DNA of 64,000 nt, from contig JAHWDD010000003.1 in NCBI GenBank assembly GCA_023897205.1, positions 871,665-935,664 of the forward strand, in the 5' to 3' direction. Source of the DNA: Exophiala sp. HKRS030 (lineage: Eukaryota; Ascomycota; Eurotiomycetes; Chaetothyriales; Herpotrichiellaceae). Shown piece by piece: positions 22,152-32,435 of this stretch. Each line of letters opens with the position of its first letter. The stretch's first letter is position 1. The position numbers and the translations under genes are program-made. The notes beneath the pieces were generated by a model that had not been told where the DNA came from, did not search any database, and saw nothing but the letters and a program-made list of their open reading frames with translations.

Positions 22152-23804
22152 ATGGATTCATCATCCGACTTCGACACCCAATCCACCGCCTTTTTAGACT
22201 GGTTCAAAGCTCAACCGGGCACACAATTCCACCCGTCGTTGCGAATCGTCGATTTAAGAGACCGAAGCGCAGGAAGGGGAATCATAGCAACCCAAGACAT
22301 TGCACCGGACACCGAACTCTTTACGATTCCCAGAAGTATCATCATAAGTGAGGAGACTTCGACGTTGGCAAAGAAATTACCTGGCATTTTTTCCAAAGAG
22401 GAGACGACAAGAACGACAACCACGAGCGGTGACATTGATATCGACCTCGACGATGATGACGACTTTGAAGAATCAGTCCCCGACTCGTGGTTGAACCTGA
22501 TACTGATCCTACTCTACGAATCCCTTCACCACAAGACATCGAAATGGTTTCCTTATTTGTCCATCCTCCCACAACGTTCCGAATCCTTCAACACACTCAT
22601 GTTCTGGGACGACCGCGACCTTTTGGGTCTGTCGGGGTCAGCCATTCCTTCCAAAATCGGCAAAGAGTCTGCCACTCGTATGTTTACGGAACGTATCCTC
22701 CCGGTCGTGAAACGTCACTCCGACCTTTTTTATTCAGACCCAGACTCTGGCACGACAGAACTGAGTGACACTGCTCTACTCGAAAGGTGTCACATCATAG
22801 GGTCTCTGATCATGTCATATGCATTTGACCTTCAACCTGACCAGGACTCTGATTCTGGTTCCGAGGAAGATACCGAAATGGGGGAGAACGACGACGACGG
22901 ATGGATCGAAGACCGTGGCGATCACAACGGCTCCTCAAATACGAGCGCACATACAAAGAGCACGATGGGCATGGTACCGATGGCGGACGTGCTAAACGCC
23001 GACGCCGAATTCAACGCCCACTTATCCCACGGCGACGACAGCCTGACCATGACTTCCCTGCGCGAGATCAAGGCCGGTCAAGAAGTGTTGAATTACTATG
23101 GCCCTCTACCAAACGGAGAACTTTTGCGCAGGTACGGGTACACGACACCCAAACACTCGAGGTACGATGTTGTCGAAGTCCCTTGGTCTTTGGTCAAGAC
23201 TGTCATTGTTTCCGATTACAAGTGGTCTTCCTTGCCATCTCAAAAGGGACCGACGATGGTGAAAAAAATCTTGACCGAGATCGAACGAGATTCGGATTTT
23301 CGTTTTGAATTGGGTTTGGACATGAACAATTTCGACAACACAAAAGACAACGAGGCCGACGTCGACCCCACCGCGAATGCAGGATTCATTCTGGAACGTG
23401 ATTCTGGAGATCCAGACGATCAAGGACTGTGTCCCGTCGACGCCAAATTCATTTCTTTCCCCGAGGAATTGGTCGACGTGGTCCGTCATGTCGTCACAAT
23501 GGTTTTGTCTGCGTCCGATCCGACCCAAACCCAGTCCAAAAACAAACCCGCCAAATCCAAGTCCAACAAGAACGAAGAGGTGAAAAAGATCAAGACTACA
23601 ACACTAGAAATTCTGTCACTCGTCGTCCGTCGACGTCTGGACCAGTACCCGACCACCATACAAGACGATGAGAACCTCCTGCTACTAGACAAAACCACGA
23701 CGGGTCGAGCGAGGATGGCCATCGACGTCCGATTAGGGGAGAAGAGACTTTTGGTGGAAGCGCTCGAGTGGACGGAGGGTAAACTGGCCAAGTACAGAGA
23801 GTGA
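22152..23804 (+). CDS. rkm4: SET-domain protein lysine methyltransferase, Rkm4/SETD6 type
   Basis: Probable S-adenosylmethionine-dependent lysine methyltransferase acting on a ribosomal protein, as yeast Rkm4 does on the large-subunit protein L42. Single exon, 550 aa. The SET domain is split as in this family: an N-terminal part (RSAGRGIIATQDIAPDTELF, corresponding to the GxG cofactor loop) and a C-terminal part with MVPMADVLNADAEFNAHLS and the catalytic-tyrosine block EVLNYYGPLPNGELLRRYGY. Between them lies the iSET helical insert with WFPYLSILPQ. A Rubisco LSMT-type substrate-binding domain forms the C-terminus. Acidic inserts (DIDIDLDDDDDFEE and DSDSGSEEDTEMGENDDD) lengthen it slightly. 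The exact substrate is inferred from family membership only. Confidence 0.82.
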   Translation: MDSSSDFDTQSTAFLDWFKAQPGTQFHPSLRIVDLRDRSAGRGIIATQDIAPDTELFTIPRSIIISEETSTLAKKLPGIFSKEETTRTTTTSGDIDIDLDDDDDFEESVPDSWLNLILILLYESLHHKTSKWFPYLSILPQRSESFNTLMFWDDRDLLGLSGSAIPSKIGKESATRMFTERILPVVKRHSDLFYSDPDSGTTELSDTALLERCHIIGSLIMSYAFDLQPDQDSDSGSEEDTEMGENDDDGWIEDRGDHNGSSNTSAHTKSTMGMVPMADVLNADAEFNAHLSHGDDSLTMTSLREIKAGQEVLNYYGPLPNGELLRRYGYTTPKHSRYDVVEVPWSLVKTVIVSDYKWSSLPSQKGPTMVKKILTEIERDSDFRFELGLDMNNFDNTKDNEADVDPTANAGFILERDSGDPDDQGLCPVDAKFISFPEELVDVVRHVVTMVLSASDPTQTQSKNKPAKSKSNKNEEVKKIKTTTLEILSLVVRRRLDQYPTTIQDDENLLLLDKTTTGRARMAIDVRLGEKRLLVEALEWTEGKLAKYRE

Positions 23805-24221
23805 TGAGTGACGATAGAGATTGTATTCTGACTGCACATTACTTGTCCTGCTCCTCCTTTTTCTTTCCTTCCGGAGTCTTCGTTTTCGTGCCCATCTTGC
23901 GAATGTAACTGTACAACCTAAACTTTGTTATGTCGAATGCAATGTAAACACAGCAAGCAAACGTGAGTTGAAAATGCCCAAGGCTCTTCTCTTCGCCATT
24001 GAAAGCAGGACACCAGTGTCCATGTGTTGTTCACTTGACCCAACCCACGATACCGGCGCCTTTCTGATTTCTCACATTCAAGGTATCCTTTGCCCTACAG
24101 CAGACCAAACCTAATTGCTCAAATCCCGTTTATGTCAGTGCGACGCCTCCCCCTATAGTCGTAGTTTCATCATGAAAAACTCATTTCGTTCAGAATTCGT
24201 TCCATCTCTCTCCCGACTCTC
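23805..24221. other. Convergent spacer, SET gene / PFKFB
   Basis: About 420 bp between two 3' ends. No coding or repeat feature is supported. Confidence 0.5.
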
Positions 24222-25915
24222 CTATGGCAAAGGCAGTCCAACCATCTCAATTGTCGGCACTTCTCCCATCGCTTTCTCATTGACATTGGTCGCCTTCTGA
24301 ATTCCCACTTTCGACGGTTCACCGACCACGCTCTCTGGCATCCCTTCACTGATGCTATCGTGATGTTTCGCCGTACTGCCCTTGGGCCTCCAGGTGCTGA
24401 CCGCAGGGATATCGGCCTTGAATCGCTCAACTTCCGTTCCGTATGCTTTGGGTGTCAGTTTCATTAGTGTGTGGAGCGGCACCTCCATCCACGGCGACTT
24501 TTCTTGTGGTATTTCCATGAAGTAGGCAAATATGCACCGCACGATTGCCTGGTGTGTGATGATAATGATGTTTTCGCTGCGCTCGAGTTCCATGATGATA
24601 GGCTCTAACCGGATCACGACATCGCGGTAGGACTCACCACCACGATACCGATAGTTGTACTTGTCATCATCGCGAGCTTGGAAGTCTTCGGGGTACTTTT
24701 CCGCAATTTCTTGATACTGTATCGTCCGAAGTTAGCTTCATAGCACGATTACTAAGTATCCACCAAGATCATACAGTCATCCCATCACAAACACCGCTAT
24801 CGAGTTCATCGAGAGCTTTCCATTGCAACTTCTCCCAGCCCAATTCCTTTTGGAGATGTTGAGCTGTCTGACTGGTTCGTTTTAACGTCGACGTCCAGAT
24901 CGTAAGTGGTGCATCTTTTGGTAACCCTGAACGTTTGACAAGTTCAGGCAGAAGTTTGGCGTAGCGCTCGCCACGCTCGGACAAGTTGGCATCTCCACCA
25001 ATCTTGCCTTCGAGATTGAATTCGGACTCACCGTGCCGAGAAAGCCAGATACTGCGAGGCTTGATATGTAGATTGGTAAGATAGTAGACTAGGCGTGACT
25101 GGAGGTAGTCTTGGATGAGGTTGATAACCACACGAGCACTGTTGGTAAATGGGTTAGAAGGTACAAGCGAATCCATAATTCACGGGAAGCAAAACATACC
25201 CAATGTTAATGATCTTGACATAGGTCAGTTGCTTCTCTGATTCGTCAATAGTCTGATACACCTTTTCGTAATTTCGAATGCGATCTCGGAAGTCTTTGGC
25301 CGCGGCTTCAGGATCCTGACCGATGTAATCTGGCGAGGAAGTCTTGACTTCAAGTATGTTGGACATGATCAATTCTTCATCATCACACTTGCTTTCCACG
25401 AAGAGGTGAAGGAGATTCGCCTCCATGATTTTATCGTGGATCCATTTCCGTCGAGATTTTGTCGAGTTAGTGGCGTCGAGAATTGCGACCTTGTTATCCT
25501 TGTCCTGGAACCATTTGAGCATGTCGGCGACTGCAGCTTCGGCCGCAGCTTTTCTCGCCTTCTCGCCTTCCGGGTTGTTGACGTCGAAAAACTTGGCGTC
25601 TGGATGTGGATTGTCCGTCCGGCGATATTTGCCAACGTTGAACACCTCCGCTTTCACGGACGTCCACCGTAGATAACGCTTGACTGGAAGACCAGTTAGA
25701 TCCATGGCCAATTATACAAATGTTTGATTCAATATCATACCTTTACCCGCTATGAGGCTCTTTCCCCGGGCCGGCAAGCCAACCATAACCACCACAATCT
25801 GGGTGACATCTGACTGCTCGCACAGTTAGCATGTGGGCCTTTGAGCAGCGTAAATAACAGAAAGCAGCTATCACAGATTGCATACACGGTCACTGCTTGG
25901 CGGAGAAATAGACAT
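24222..25915 (-). CDS. 6-phosphofructo-2-kinase / fructose-2,6-bisphosphatase
   Basis: Bifunctional enzyme that makes and removes fructose 2,6-bisphosphate, the switch between glycolysis and gluconeogenesis. Five exons fit in phase: 25886-25915, 25741-25813, 25200-25683, 24775-25138 and 24222-24716, with introns of 57-72 nt; the product is 481 aa. The kinase half has Walker A GLPARGKS at 22-29, ILDATNSTKSRRKWI and the family block VKIINIG. The phosphatase half has RHGES with the catalytic His231, the acid-containing ELDSGVCDGMTYQEI, and the second His372 in IITHQAIVRC. Because His231 is intact, phosphatase activity is expected, unlike yeast Pfk26 where this His is lost. The last 80 residues are a divergent tail. 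The 10-codon first exon is the least certain part of the model. Confidence 0.9.
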
Positions 25916-28041
25916 CGTTAGGAGAACTGAATACTATCAACAGAATTCGGTGCACTTTAGGGCTCGTTCTAGACGGTGGCCACCACTGGACGTCGGGCAA
26001 TAGTGGTTGACCTGTCCGATCGAATTGACCACGAGGCTTCGATTGTGGAGTTCAGTAAGAGAAAAGAGGTGGCCTCACGTTTTGACCCATTACGAGCAAA
26101 CAAAGCCGTGAAGATTAGACCCAATGACCCGTTTGCACGTATCGACTTCTGGAAAACAAACAGGTGCGTTCGTATTTTCTGGGGTAGTAGAATAGCGGAA
26201 GTGTTGTTCGTGAAATGCCGATAGTTGCCCGCACAAGTTGGCAAGAGGGAGTCGGAGGGGGGCAAAGAGACGCCTAGAGCAACAAGTCGTCGGAGAAGGT
26301 TGCAAAAATCAATCACTCATCAGACCACGTCCGCTCCGCCTTGTCTGCACTGGGGAGATGGCTTGGATCGGTTGACGTCGGGGACGGACGCCGTGTATAA
26401 CAGACACGAAGACCCAGGCTTTGATTTCGACACAATTTTGCAGGTCTGTCCGCTGGCTTTTTTCCTCTTCGGAGAATTGAGGAATCTTCTGTCCCACATG
26501 CAGATCTGGGTTTCTCCACCAGTAGTCGCGCGGTCTGTGTCAAGGGACAAAGAAAATTTTGTAGAAGGATCTCGTTGAGCAATGGAACAGATGTTCTTGT
26601 AGGAGTATCGTGCGAGCGTGTGAAGCCGTCCGCCTTTGCTCATGTAGACAGTTTGGGTTCGACTGGCTAGTATCGAATATTGCCTGGGCGCTTCTTCCCC
26701 GGAGACGATGATTGCCTCGGCTGATGGGCGGGCGGGAATCAAACGGAAACAAGGCACAGGGCAATATGGGGGCCACCGAGGGGCACATCAAGTCCGATGG
26801 AATTTTGCCTCCGGAATGAATCACATCACTCCTTCATAATAATAATAATAATAATAATAACAATATCCCGGTGCACTCATGTGACAGGCAAAACATGGCG
26901 GTATCCAATGAAAATATTCGACATGTCATGGCTCTCCGTACGCCCAGAAGCTGAGAAACGACAAACAATGCAGCATGACAGAGAATGCTGTACTTACGTC
27001 CGGTGACTGTAGTAACCTGTTCATTGAACTCCTACTCATCATGGCAATGGGGCTGGATTGAACAAAACTCATAGTCAAGATTGTTGAACGCCGGAGGGAA
27101 GAGTCTGCGTCTGGAGTCTTCGGAATTCCGTATCTCGCAGCTCGTAGTGCTGGGTATTTCGCGAGGATATGGCTGCACCAGCGCCGTGAAAGAGGAAATC
27201 GCCCGATTCCTCCTAGAGAATCAGAGTCGTGGTTTCGGCGAGTTTCCAACCAGGTTGCTATTGTGGCAGCAAGGTAACTAGCTGATTTGTATGTTGTTTA
27301 GGACCGATGCGTGGAGGAGCGGAAGTGGCAGCAGGTGTAAGTGACTGAGCAAGTGTGACTGACTGCTTACTTCGTTTGCAGTTCCCTTTCAAGTGCATAT
27401 AACAAGCGTGAATGGTTTTTTCAAGTCGGAACCCTCCTGCCTGGACATATAGAGCATTAGATTCTGACAATTGATCGTCTATGATCTTGATCCCGTCACC
27501 GCTAGAAATGAAGTCAGCTGAAAAAAAGACCCCGAGATTTCTTATCGCGGTCAATGGCTTATCATTCACTTCCGAGCAATTTTGATTACAACACCACGCA
27601 AAGTTCTACCCCTACGGTCGTCTTCATTGCTAAAGAAAGCCTCTTGATAATATGGATCTTGGGTGTCATTGATTTCTCTACCTCCTATTCGTGCGAGCAG
27701 AGCTGGTATCGCCCGACATCATGGGATTTTTCGAGTCTGGCTCATGTCATTAAAACACTTCCTTTTCCTTTCGTGGTACCAATCTAGAAATCCAAGACCC
27801 TCGTTCTCCTGGTCATATGAGCTTCTCAACGTGTCATGATAGACTTTCTCTTGCGGTTGCTGTGGCGATTCCATCTTTCATCTTTTCCTGATCCACGTGA
27901 GCTCTCTTCAAACTAAGTCGATCTTCATTCCAAGCCAAAGTATCGTTCATTCAATCCAAGCGATCATCTAAGCCAAAATATCTTTTGTTCACTCCACGCA
28001 ATATACCAAGGCCGCTTGGTCTGGCTTTTGAAGTCAGGCAG
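25916..28041. other. Gene-poor stretch upstream of PFKFB
   Basis: About 2.1 kb without a convincing gene. It includes the PFKFB promoter. Many short overlapping ORFs (up to 145 codons, 26320-26757 minus) lack domains. Isolated splice-like signals occur on both strands: GTAAGT on the minus strand near 26997, and on the plus strand GTAAGT at about 27336 with TTTGCAG 46 nt later. No reading frame connects them sensibly. An (AAT)n microsatellite lies at 26836-26860. Confidence 0.45.
26836..26860. repeat. (ATA)n microsatellite
   Basis: 25 bp of uninterrupted ATA trinucleotides in non-coding DNA. Confidence 0.9.
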
Positions 28042-29826
28042 TCAGTTTCTCGGAGGAACTGCTCAAAGTCAGTCAAGGAGTTCGAAACAAGATGTATGAG
28101 ACTTACAATATGCTTGGTGGAGAAGACTATCTTTGAACAAGAATTCAACATCAGCTCGAACTCCCTGGCCGTAAGCAGTCATGATCCTTTCTTTCTCTAA
28201 AACACCACCGAAACCTTGAACTAGAACTTTACATGCGTTGCATAGTCTAAGTCCACAGCCTTTGCCTCGACCCTGACCGTCAACAAGCGGCTTGCCTACC
28301 AAATCATACTCCTTGTCGACACAACAGCGCCAGACTGCGAGCCCAGGGCATAATTTGCAGGTCAAATAGGCAGTATTTGCAATTGGTGGATCTCGCACTT
28401 CTGCGTGTAGCTGCTGCAAGTAAAGTGTAGGTGGGTGCGCATCTGGCTGTATTCTGAGGGTTCTGAAGTCGTGAACTGTGCATCTTGAGATGTGGATGCG
28501 TTGTAAAGCACAGATGACGCACATGCGAGTGGCATCCTTGCCATTGGAACGGTGACCGTTGCCTGTCTCTTCGAGTTCAGTAGACCCTGGATATTGAACG
28601 ACCTCAGCCGTGATGCGACCATGGCCAAATATTCCAAATCTGAAATCATTGCAGAAATCGCATGGTCCAGCGCTCTTGGCATGCTTGAAGTTCATAGGGT
28701 GAGCCCAGTATGTAACGAGATCTCTCACTGAGTCCCTGCTTGCTGACAGAATCGGCGAATCTGGTGGTGAATCGAGTACGACAGGATTGACCGACGTGCC
28801 TGTTGGGAGGCGCGAGGCACCTGAAGAGCTCTCGATGTTCAGTGGTGCTGATGGTTCAGCCTGCGGCGAATCTAGGACTGATGATCGTCGGGGTGGAATA
28901 AGTAGTTCGGTATCGATTTGCATAGTGTCGTCTGCCACTATCGGTATGCTAGTTGAAGTCTGACTGCTCAGGCTAGCGGCCTCGACCATCCGCGGTGCTG
29001 TAAATTCAGCCTCAATGGTCGGGCTAGGCTCGACACCCAAATTGCCTGTCCACTTGACACACTCCACATTCTGGTTTTGGAAGCGTGCACAGGGATGGCC
29101 GGTCTTCAGGGTACACTTTTTCTTTGCAGCAATGCAGCTAGCACAATTTGCTCCCTTCTCGTGCTCGATCTCTTGATCTGGAATCGTTCTGCTGCGTAGT
29201 GCTCTGCCGTTGGCATTGTCAATTCCAGCAGATTCTTCATCGAGCTTCCAAAGATACGAGTCTTGCGGTTCAACCCGAAGTCCAGTAAGTTGATCATGTG
29301 GCGCCTGGGGGGTGACAAGATGACCAATGTCGTCAATCTGGCACGAATTTTTAGATCTGCCTGAGGGAATCTGTTGAGATCGTAAGTTTCTTAGAAATTC
29401 CTTGGAGCTCTCAGCACGGAACTTCAGTGGGACTATCTTCTGCCGCTTCGAAAGACCACCGGCATCGCCAGCGATTCCGGCTTCATCATGAGTTCTGACA
29501 CGTGGACTGCGCTGACTTCCGCTAGGGCGACCGGTATTTTTTGTTGGTCTGCGGCGATTTTCGGTGGCAGGGTCATATTCTTCCTCAGACGAGCTCTTGT
29601 CATCGCAACTACCTGCAAAGTGGGCATAGGTAAACACTCTTCGACGGAGGTCATAGGTCGAAGTAGAAAACGGGGTTTTGGGTGCCTTGAGGGCTAGGTC
29701 TCGATCTTGACCTTCGCGGAAGAGATCGAGGATATAGGCATATCGTTTCTTTGAGTAAAACCCGCATTCGTCCTCTTCAGGAGTCCTGGCACGACTCTCG
29801 TCCTCGTGAGGAGTTAGAGAAGCCAT
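28042..29826 (-). CDS. Cysteine-rich protein with an incomplete Zn2Cys6-like motif
   Basis: Product unknown. The ATG at 29826 gives MASLTPHEDESRARTPEEDE; an in-frame extension upstream exists but looks like leader. Exon 1 runs to 28107. A 48-nt intron (GTAAGT donor, CTGAC branch, GAGCAG acceptor) and a 17-nt last exon give 578 aa; without splicing the frame would end at 28069. A middle motif, CASCIAAKKKC then HPCARF and VEC, has the spacing of a fungal zinc cluster, but the fifth Cys is Phe. The C-terminal 200 residues are rich in paired Cys (GPCDFCNDFRFG, MCVICALQ, LTCKLCPG, WRCC, CGLRLCNACK) and probably bind zinc. The N-terminal half is charged and disordered. I infer a nuclear DNA- or chromatin-associated protein, with low certainty. 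Confidence 0.6.
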
Positions 29827-30224
29827 GTGTGTGGGTGAACTTCGGCAACATGGGGATGGGTGTGAGAGGATGCTAAAGCAGCGATATATCGAAGTTGGGA
29901 ATGGGTAAGCGTGCTGAGAACGGGTTGGTGAGTGAGACAACGGTGAAAAAGCGGCGTCATTACGAAACGAGGTGAAGCACATTATGAAAACAAAGTAATC
30001 TGGACGTGAGGCAGAAAGACAGTGAAGTTCCAGGTGACAATAAGCACAAGTGAAGATGTCATGGAACAAATGCAACAAAGATTATCAATAATTTTGCTAG
30101 TCTGTATTGCAACTTTAGGTCTATCGCAAGGCAAATCTTCTCTTGAACAGCACTGTTAACATTTGGTCAGCTTCAGACAAATAGCGAACAATGACGATTT
30201 TCAATAACAGAGGGGTTTTCAGAT
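29827..30224. other. Spacer upstream of the Cys-rich gene
   Basis: About 400 bp, AT-rich, containing the 5' leader of the Cys-rich gene and the 3' end of the seven-exon gene. Nothing else is seen. Confidence 0.45.
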
Positions 30225-31479
30225 CTAAGCCCTGTCAAAGGCTGTGGTCGTCAATGCATTGGCTACGTTGACCGTCGTGATAAAATAGAGTAAATCATCA
30301 TGTGAATGTGCAATATAACAGGAAGGAAAGGGCGACTTACACGAAATGTCATTGATATCTACAAGGACCTGGAAATTCAGTATTAGTGCCAGGTCTGAGG
30401 CGTTTGTTGGACGCGAAGAAAATTTCAACAGCAAATCAGGCATGACAGTCTCGTCTTGGTCAACTAACGTCGACTTGGACATATGCTTGTCTTTGTGGAT
30501 GTGTCTGTTCATCATGTTGCAGAGGGATCGAGCAAGGGACTTTTCACATACAAGAGATGTGAGCACGAAACCTGGTGTTCCGGTCAGTAAAGTTCAGCGA
30601 TAACGACCGATGTACATGAATGCAGGAGAGTAGTTTCAGGAAATGCATGAATGGTAGTTTGTGTTTGTCTGCATCAGTTGACTGAATAAGACTCGTCATC
30701 TAGAAGAGTTCATCATGGAAAAGGTTGCAATAAGAGGAAGAAATTGACAACTTACCCCTGACAAGTATTGAACGACTTGGCCGCCTATAACGTCTCTTAG
30801 CTGGGAACTTCAAGAAGAATCCAAAAGAGCAGAAGAAAAGTGCCGAAATCAGTGGGCGAGGTTTTCTAGGCCTGCCGCAATAAGGCATTTCCATCAAGAC
30901 CAGTCATATGTTGACTGTCGGCGCCCAGTGCCATTCATCAAATGATCGCAGGAGGAGAGATCGAAAAGGTAGCCATACCATCTTAAAGACCTGTTGGTGC
31001 TTTGTTGAACGTCAGCCAGCTGTACACAGTAGCCGTGAAAATGAATGCAAAGTGGAACATGCTCGATCAGGAATAGCCATTTGATATCTTCTACGGCTCG
31101 AAAGCCTCAGCCGGTAATTTCCAGCGTATATTTTCAAAAAAAATCATCATGAGAGTGGGCGAGGAAGCAAAGGAAGGAAGGAAGGCACATACCAGAGTCG
31201 GAGGGCGAGAGCACCCGAGGTTTGAGAAAACGCAGGAGAGTACTATCGTTTGAAGTCAGCTTCAGGACAGGAAGGTAGGATGCAGCGTGGTGGAAGACAC
31301 TCGATTGATCAGACTGACGTGCAATGCGATTTGAGTTTCATTCCCCGAAGGGTCAAAGACTCTAGTTTGTTACGGTATGCAGATTCATCACAGTGCTGAG
31401 AAGGATATGTTGCGGACTCACCTCGATAGTCTGGCTCCTGCCACCGCTCAAAGGTGTGACCATGGATGTTTTTCAGCAT
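30225..31479 (-). CDS. Unidentified seven-exon gene
   Basis: I recognise no family. On the minus strand, exons at 31422-31479, 31319-31361, 31193-31242, 30979-31090, 30756-30871, 30341-30571 and 30225-30262 join in phase to give 215 codons. Introns are 60, 76, 102, 107, 184 and 78 nt. Donors are GTGAGT, GTCAGT, GTATGT, GTATGG, GTAAGT and GTAAGT, and all acceptors are YAG. The start MLKNIHGHTFERWQEPDYR has an in-frame stop 18 nt upstream. A hydrophobic segment (PLISALFFCSFGFFLKF) about midway could be a membrane helix; it is followed by a very basic patch (KRRYRRPSR). The density of introns is far above its neighbours. I chose among several possible acceptors to keep phase, so single exons may be wrong even if the gene is real. 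Confidence 0.4.
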
Positions 31480-32435
31480 GGTGCCGCATGGTCTCTACCA
31501 CCTCTTGCATGATCTATTCCTTTTGCCATGTAGGATTCGATCGTATGAGAAGGATATTGGCGAATCTACCGGGTTAGCCGCGTATCAAGCATGGGAACTC
31601 CCTGAATCTCGACATGGCTCTCCAGAAGGATATTCGACAAGAACATCTCCCTGTCGACAAAGAAATTGTACCTCGGTGACATTAACCAAGAACGAGTAAT
31701 GTAAATGATAGCCACAAGTACGAAAGCGTGTCGTCTAAAGCTTGTGGACACACGACTTGACTCAACTAGATTTTTTTGTCCCTGCAAAAATAAATACAAC
31801 AGATTTCTTTAGGAACTGATTTCGAGGGTTAGATCATACAAGCACGAGACGCAGTCTTGGCTGCGCTTTGACACTTTGGGATTAGCACAACCCAGTCAGT
31901 GCAAGTTGGCCGAGACCGCGAGATCACAGTATCCGACGACTTCATTGGCCATGGCTTCACAAATAGCCGCCTGGCCTTTCTTACAACACATGTTCAGAAC
32001 TCAGCGCCATCCCGCATTGTTTCTAGGGTTCCTGCACCTCTGTCCCGCCTGATCCAATCTACGTTGTCTCCGTTGTCGCAAGATCCTCTGTCTCCAACCA
32101 GGATGGCTGTTTACCAGAGAACCCTGCTGGGCAGCTTTTCTCTAGCGGCCGCCTCATGGGCAAGAATAGAACACTGCTATTCCCAATCCCCCGGATTCAA
32201 ACACCAAGCGTTGGCTTGATCATCACCAGACTTTACCCTTTCTTTGCGTTTTGGCGTTTCGAGTCTGCTTTACTTGTTGCTATATCACATTCCGAATCTA
32301 TCTTTGAAACGGTTGCTGTTGCCCACGCCATGCGGTGTATCCCAACTGTGACGTGGAGCCGGTCGGCGCTTAGCCCACCAATGTTGTAGGACTGGCTATC
32401 TTTCGAAGAACGCTCTTCTGTATGAAACGTCCATC
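31480..32435. other. Divergent spacer before the 1185-aa gene
   Basis: About 950 bp between the seven-exon gene and the large coiled-coil gene, which are divergent. Short ORFs such as 31566-31799 (minus) lack support. It presumably holds two promoters. Confidence 0.45.

Noticed and set aside
26225..26824. Overlapping ORFs on both strands (up to 145 codons)
   Set aside because: No domain, no consistent splice signals, mutually overlapping in several frames.
26926..27249. Possible two-exon minus-strand gene with a 47-nt intron
   Set aside because: Splice signals are acceptable, but the second exon runs into the ATA microsatellite and stops, giving a poly-Leu end; no supporting similarity.
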